64,000 bases of DNA from NCBI GenBank assembly GCA_948530865.1, contig CAOTKV010000001.1, positions 1 to 64,000 of the forward strand. The letters are read 5' to 3'. The notes under the pieces are model-generated. The model saw only the letters and a program-made list of their open reading frames with translations. It did not search any database and was not told where the DNA came from. Every line of letters begins with the position of its first letter. The stretch's first letter is position 1. The stretch comes from an uncultured Clostridia bacterium (GTDB taxonomy: Bacteria; Bacillota; Clostridia; TANB77; CAG-508). A program made the position numbers and the translations under genes. Shown here piece after piece: positions 61,901 through 64,000 of the stretch.

Positions 61901-61926
61901 AAAAACTACCTAGAACAGGTAGGTAA
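58917..61926 (+). CDS. Thioester/CnaB (SpaA-like) surface adhesin; needs +1 at CGG
   Basis: With one +1 shift this encodes 1002 residues: signal peptide (about 1-30), an N-terminal thioester-type domain with PAYCLNPERDG (about 74-84), several SpaA/CnaB repeats (each ending FxVTxxGxVxN-like), a DUF11-like section (PNDEIRYDFNTVANNSNVP) and a terminal KLPRTGR. It would bind host or other cells during mating. A sortase lies about 1 kb upstream. In the thioester domain ATKHAIYSI replaces the usual Gln region. The tail stops one residue after LPRTG with no membrane helix. Confidence 0.88.
60687..60689 (+). other. CGG +1 slip site in CnaB adhesin
   Basis: GCT-CCA-AAT-C-GGA-TTT-AAG restores SAPNGFKVNDEEKYF within a CnaB repeat; unshifted reading stops at the next codons. 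Confidence 0.92.
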
Positions 61927-61945
61927 AAAAGAGAGGAGTAACAAA

Positions 61946-64000
61946 ATGGGGAATTCAGAAGGAATTAATAAAAAAGTAATTGTAGTTATTCTCATAATAG
62001 TGCTACTATTAGGCACTATTATGATGATAAACATATTTAATAAAAGTGATGATAGTACTAAAGATAATAATATAAGTAATACAACTAATATAAAAGATAA
62101 TAAATCAATGGATATTAATAATATAGAAAATGTTAATTCAATAGAAAACAATGAAACAACAATAGAAAATGAAGAAGATGACTTAATAATTGTTACAAAT
62201 CAATTTTCATCTTTAGAGCAAGAAAATACAAATGGGTTAATTAAAGTAAATGTAAGTGGCTATAAAGGGGATATTTATACTCCTTCTGGTAATACATATA
62301 ATCCCAATATTAACAAAAAACCAGTTACTATTATAGATAATCAAACAGATAAAACAGCACCTACTATAAATGTTACTTATAGTAAACAAGATATAACTAA
62401 TGAAAATGTTATTGTAACATTAAGATTTAATGAGCAAGTAAGTAATATAACTAGTGGATATACATTAGCAGAAGATAGAATGAGTGCTTATAAAGAATAT
62501 AAAGAAAATACTTCAGAAGAAGTTAAAGTATATGATTTGGCAGGGAACAAAGCAACTACTAAAATAGAAATTAAAAACATCGACAAAGTAAAACCACAAG
62601 TAGCAAAAGTATCAGATTCGATATTTGCATCTAAAAAAATTCAAACTAAATTAACGATGGCAGATAATGAATCAGGTATTAACTTAAATGGTTGCAAATA
62701 TAAAATTGACAATAAAGAAGAAATGAAAGATGAGAGCAATTATACTAAAATTACAGATTTAACATCATTAATAGAAAAAACAGTTGATAATGATGGAGTA
62801 TATTATTTACATGTTATTTCAATGGACAATGCTGGAAATGTAAGAAAAGACACAATCAAATTAATTGTTGATACAGTAATGCCAACACTTCATATTAAAT
62901 ATTCAAATACAGCAATTACTAATAAAGATGTAGTGGTTACAATTACATCAAACAAAGAAATGCAAGAAGTATCAGACTGGAAATCAAATAAAACTAAAAC
63001 TGTATTTACAAAAACTTATTCAAAAAATATAGATGAGGAAGTAGAATTTACAGATTTAGTAGGAAGAAAAATAAAAGCTCATATAAGAATAAATAATATA
63101 GATAAAGTAGAACCAGTAGAGCCAAAACTATCTCAAAATGTATTTAATACAAGACCTATTGATAATTCTAAAAATATAGACATTACTCTAACAGCTAACA
63201 TAAGCGATAATGAAGGTGGTTCTGGACTAAATTTAAGTAAATGTAAATATGTATTGAATCAAAGTAAAGATACTCCAAGCAACTTTAATTCAGCAGCTAC
63301 ATTTACAAAACAAGACCAAACATTATATTTTACAATAAAAGAGAATTCTACTTATTATTTACATATTCAATTAGTTGACAATGCAGGCAATGAAAGAGTA
63401 ACAACACAAACAATTATTAGTGATACTTTGAACCCTGTTGTTACAAGAGAATATAATATTAAAGAACACACAAACAAAAATGTTATTGTAACAATTAAAT
63501 CTAATGAAACACTAAAAGGAACAGAGGGCTGGGAAGTTTATGATAACGGAAAAACTTTGAGAAAAGAGTTTAACAAAAATATTGGAAGAACAATTTATAC
63601 ATTTTATGATTTAGGAGGAAATCCTGTTTCTGTAGATGTAACTATTTCTAATATTGATCAAGATAAACCAAACGATTCTGTAATTAATAAAAATACATTC
63701 AATACAAAAGAGTTTGATGTAGTAACTAGAATTTCAGATGTTGGATTTGGATTGAATTTAGAAGAATGTAAATATATTCTATCTTCAAATGAAAAAGCTA
63801 ATTTTGAAGGAGCAACTACATTTAAGAGTGAAAATGAAACATTAAAATTGAAAGTAGAACAAGATGGAATTTATTATTTACATACATTCTTAAAAGATGA
63901 AGTTGGAAACGAAAAAACTACAACTCATAAAATTATAGTAGATTCAACAAAACCAGAATTAGAGATTTCATATAGCAATACTCAAATTACTAATGAAAAT
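61946..64000 (+). CDS. Large Ig-like repeat surface protein (3' end outside window)
   Basis: At least 685 residues are visible: an N-terminal signal-anchor helix (VIVVILIIVLLLGTIMMINIF), an Asn/Asp-rich linker, then tandem Ig-like modules with recurring YYLH, DNAGN and N-I-D-K-x-x-P signatures about every 180 residues. This pattern is typical of bacterial Ig-like cell-surface adhesins. No stop is seen before base 64000. Its first residues follow AGAGGAG. Confidence 0.8.
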   Translation, partial: MGNSEGINKKVIVVILIIVLLLGTIMMINIFNKSDDSTKDNNISNTTNIKDNKSMDINNIENVNSIENNETTIENEEDDLIIVTNQFSSLEQENTNGLIKVNVSGYKGDIYTPSGNTYNPNINKKPVTIIDNQTDKTAPTINVTYSKQDITNENVIVTLRFNEQVSNITSGYTLAEDRMSAYKEYKENTSEEVKVYDLAGNKATTKIEIKNIDKVKPQVAKVSDSIFASKKIQTKLTMADNESGINLNGCKYKIDNKEEMKDESNYTKITDLTSLIEKTVDNDGVYYLHVISMDNAGNVRKDTIKLIVDTVMPTLHIKYSNTAITNKDVVVTITSNKEMQEVSDWKSNKTKTVFTKTYSKNIDEEVEFTDLVGRKIKAHIRINNIDKVEPVEPKLSQNVFNTRPIDNSKNIDITLTANISDNEGGSGLNLSKCKYVLNQSKDTPSNFNSAATFTKQDQTLYFTIKENSTYYLHIQLVDNAGNERVTTQTIISDTLNPVVTREYNIKEHTNKNVIVTIKSNETLKGTEGWEVYDNGKTLRKEFNKNIGRTIYTFYDLGGNPVSVDVTISNIDQDKPNDSVINKNTFNTKEFDVVTRISDVGFGLNLEECKYILSSNEKANFEGATTFKSENETLKLKVEQDGIYYLHTFLKDEVGNEKTTTHKIIVDSTKPELEISYSNTQITNEN

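Larger units (their letters stand above)
2900..64000. mobile_element. Integrative and conjugative element (CTn4/CD1110-like), right end outside window
   Basis: Integrases, a CI/Cro-type switch, an excisionase-like gene, a replication block, topoisomerase III, AbiE, ParB, MobP3 relaxase and VirD4/VirB2/VirB6/PrgI/VirB4/M23 genes are all collinear. Boundaries are not proven; the tandem integrase modules mean the true left end could lie near 2.9, 4.9 or upstream of 1.9 kb. Confidence 0.7.

Overview
The window is very AT-rich Bacillota (Clostridia-type) DNA read with standard bacterial stops; UGA, UAA and UAG all terminate genes. Clear -35/-10 promoters, AGGAGG ribosome sites, Spo0A/Spo0E/AbrB-like regulators, an MobP3-type relaxase and a PrgI/VirB4/VirD4/VirB6 transfer system point to an integrative and conjugative element (ICE) of the clostridial CTn4/CD1110 type in a low-GC anaerobe. 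The right end of the element lies beyond base 64000 and its left end is not certain.

Layout. 1-1.9 kb: small accessory genes. 1.9-6.7 kb (minus strand): a two-gene cassette, then two tandem integrase + XRE-repressor modules that are paralogues. 6.7-11.4 kb: a divergent repressor/Cro-like switch, an excisionase-like gene and a replication block (DnaD-like, DnaC-like and helpers). 11.4-11.8 kb: non-coding, with three hairpins and five TTCACTAAATGAA iterons, a candidate origin. 12-15 kb: topoisomerase III. 15.2-16.6 kb: an AbiE toxin-antitoxin pair. 16.8-32.8 kb: cargo and regulators (HD hydrolase, LURP-one-like protein, flavodoxin, AraC and VOC proteins, ECF sigma/anti-sigma, a Spo0A-C-like regulator next to an ABC transporter, RHH, AbrB, a Spo0A-like receiver, XRE). 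32.8-47.7 kb: ParB, relaxase and the type IV secretion genes. 47.9-64 kb: SSB, nitroreductase, a secreted-protein and coiled-coil operon, a sortase, a CnaB adhesin and a giant Ig-like repeat protein.

Main discovery. Seven genes are broken in an identical way. Fourteen in-frame CGG codons each have an extra C in front of a glycine GGN codon (NNN-C-GGN). Skipping that C (+1) restores the full conserved protein in every case: the integrase catalytic His/Tyr, the VirD4 Walker A, the VirB4 ATPase (five sites), the VirB2-like pilin, VirB6, a pilin-like protein and the CnaB adhesin. I found no in-frame CGG read as arginine in any other called gene. CGGN therefore behaves like a +1 frameshift or four-base glycine signal, not an Arg codon. 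Two internal controls lack the C at the same position: the paralogous integrase, and the paralogous pilin segment.

A second system-level pattern is six copies of one regulatory cassette ahead of transfer and surface operons: GGGAAAAATTTGGGAA, a near-perfect promoter with a 17-base spacer, and then, in most copies close to the predicted start, an intrinsic-terminator hairpin before the gene. This suggests element-wide antitermination or attenuation. One copy splits virB4 into two genes.
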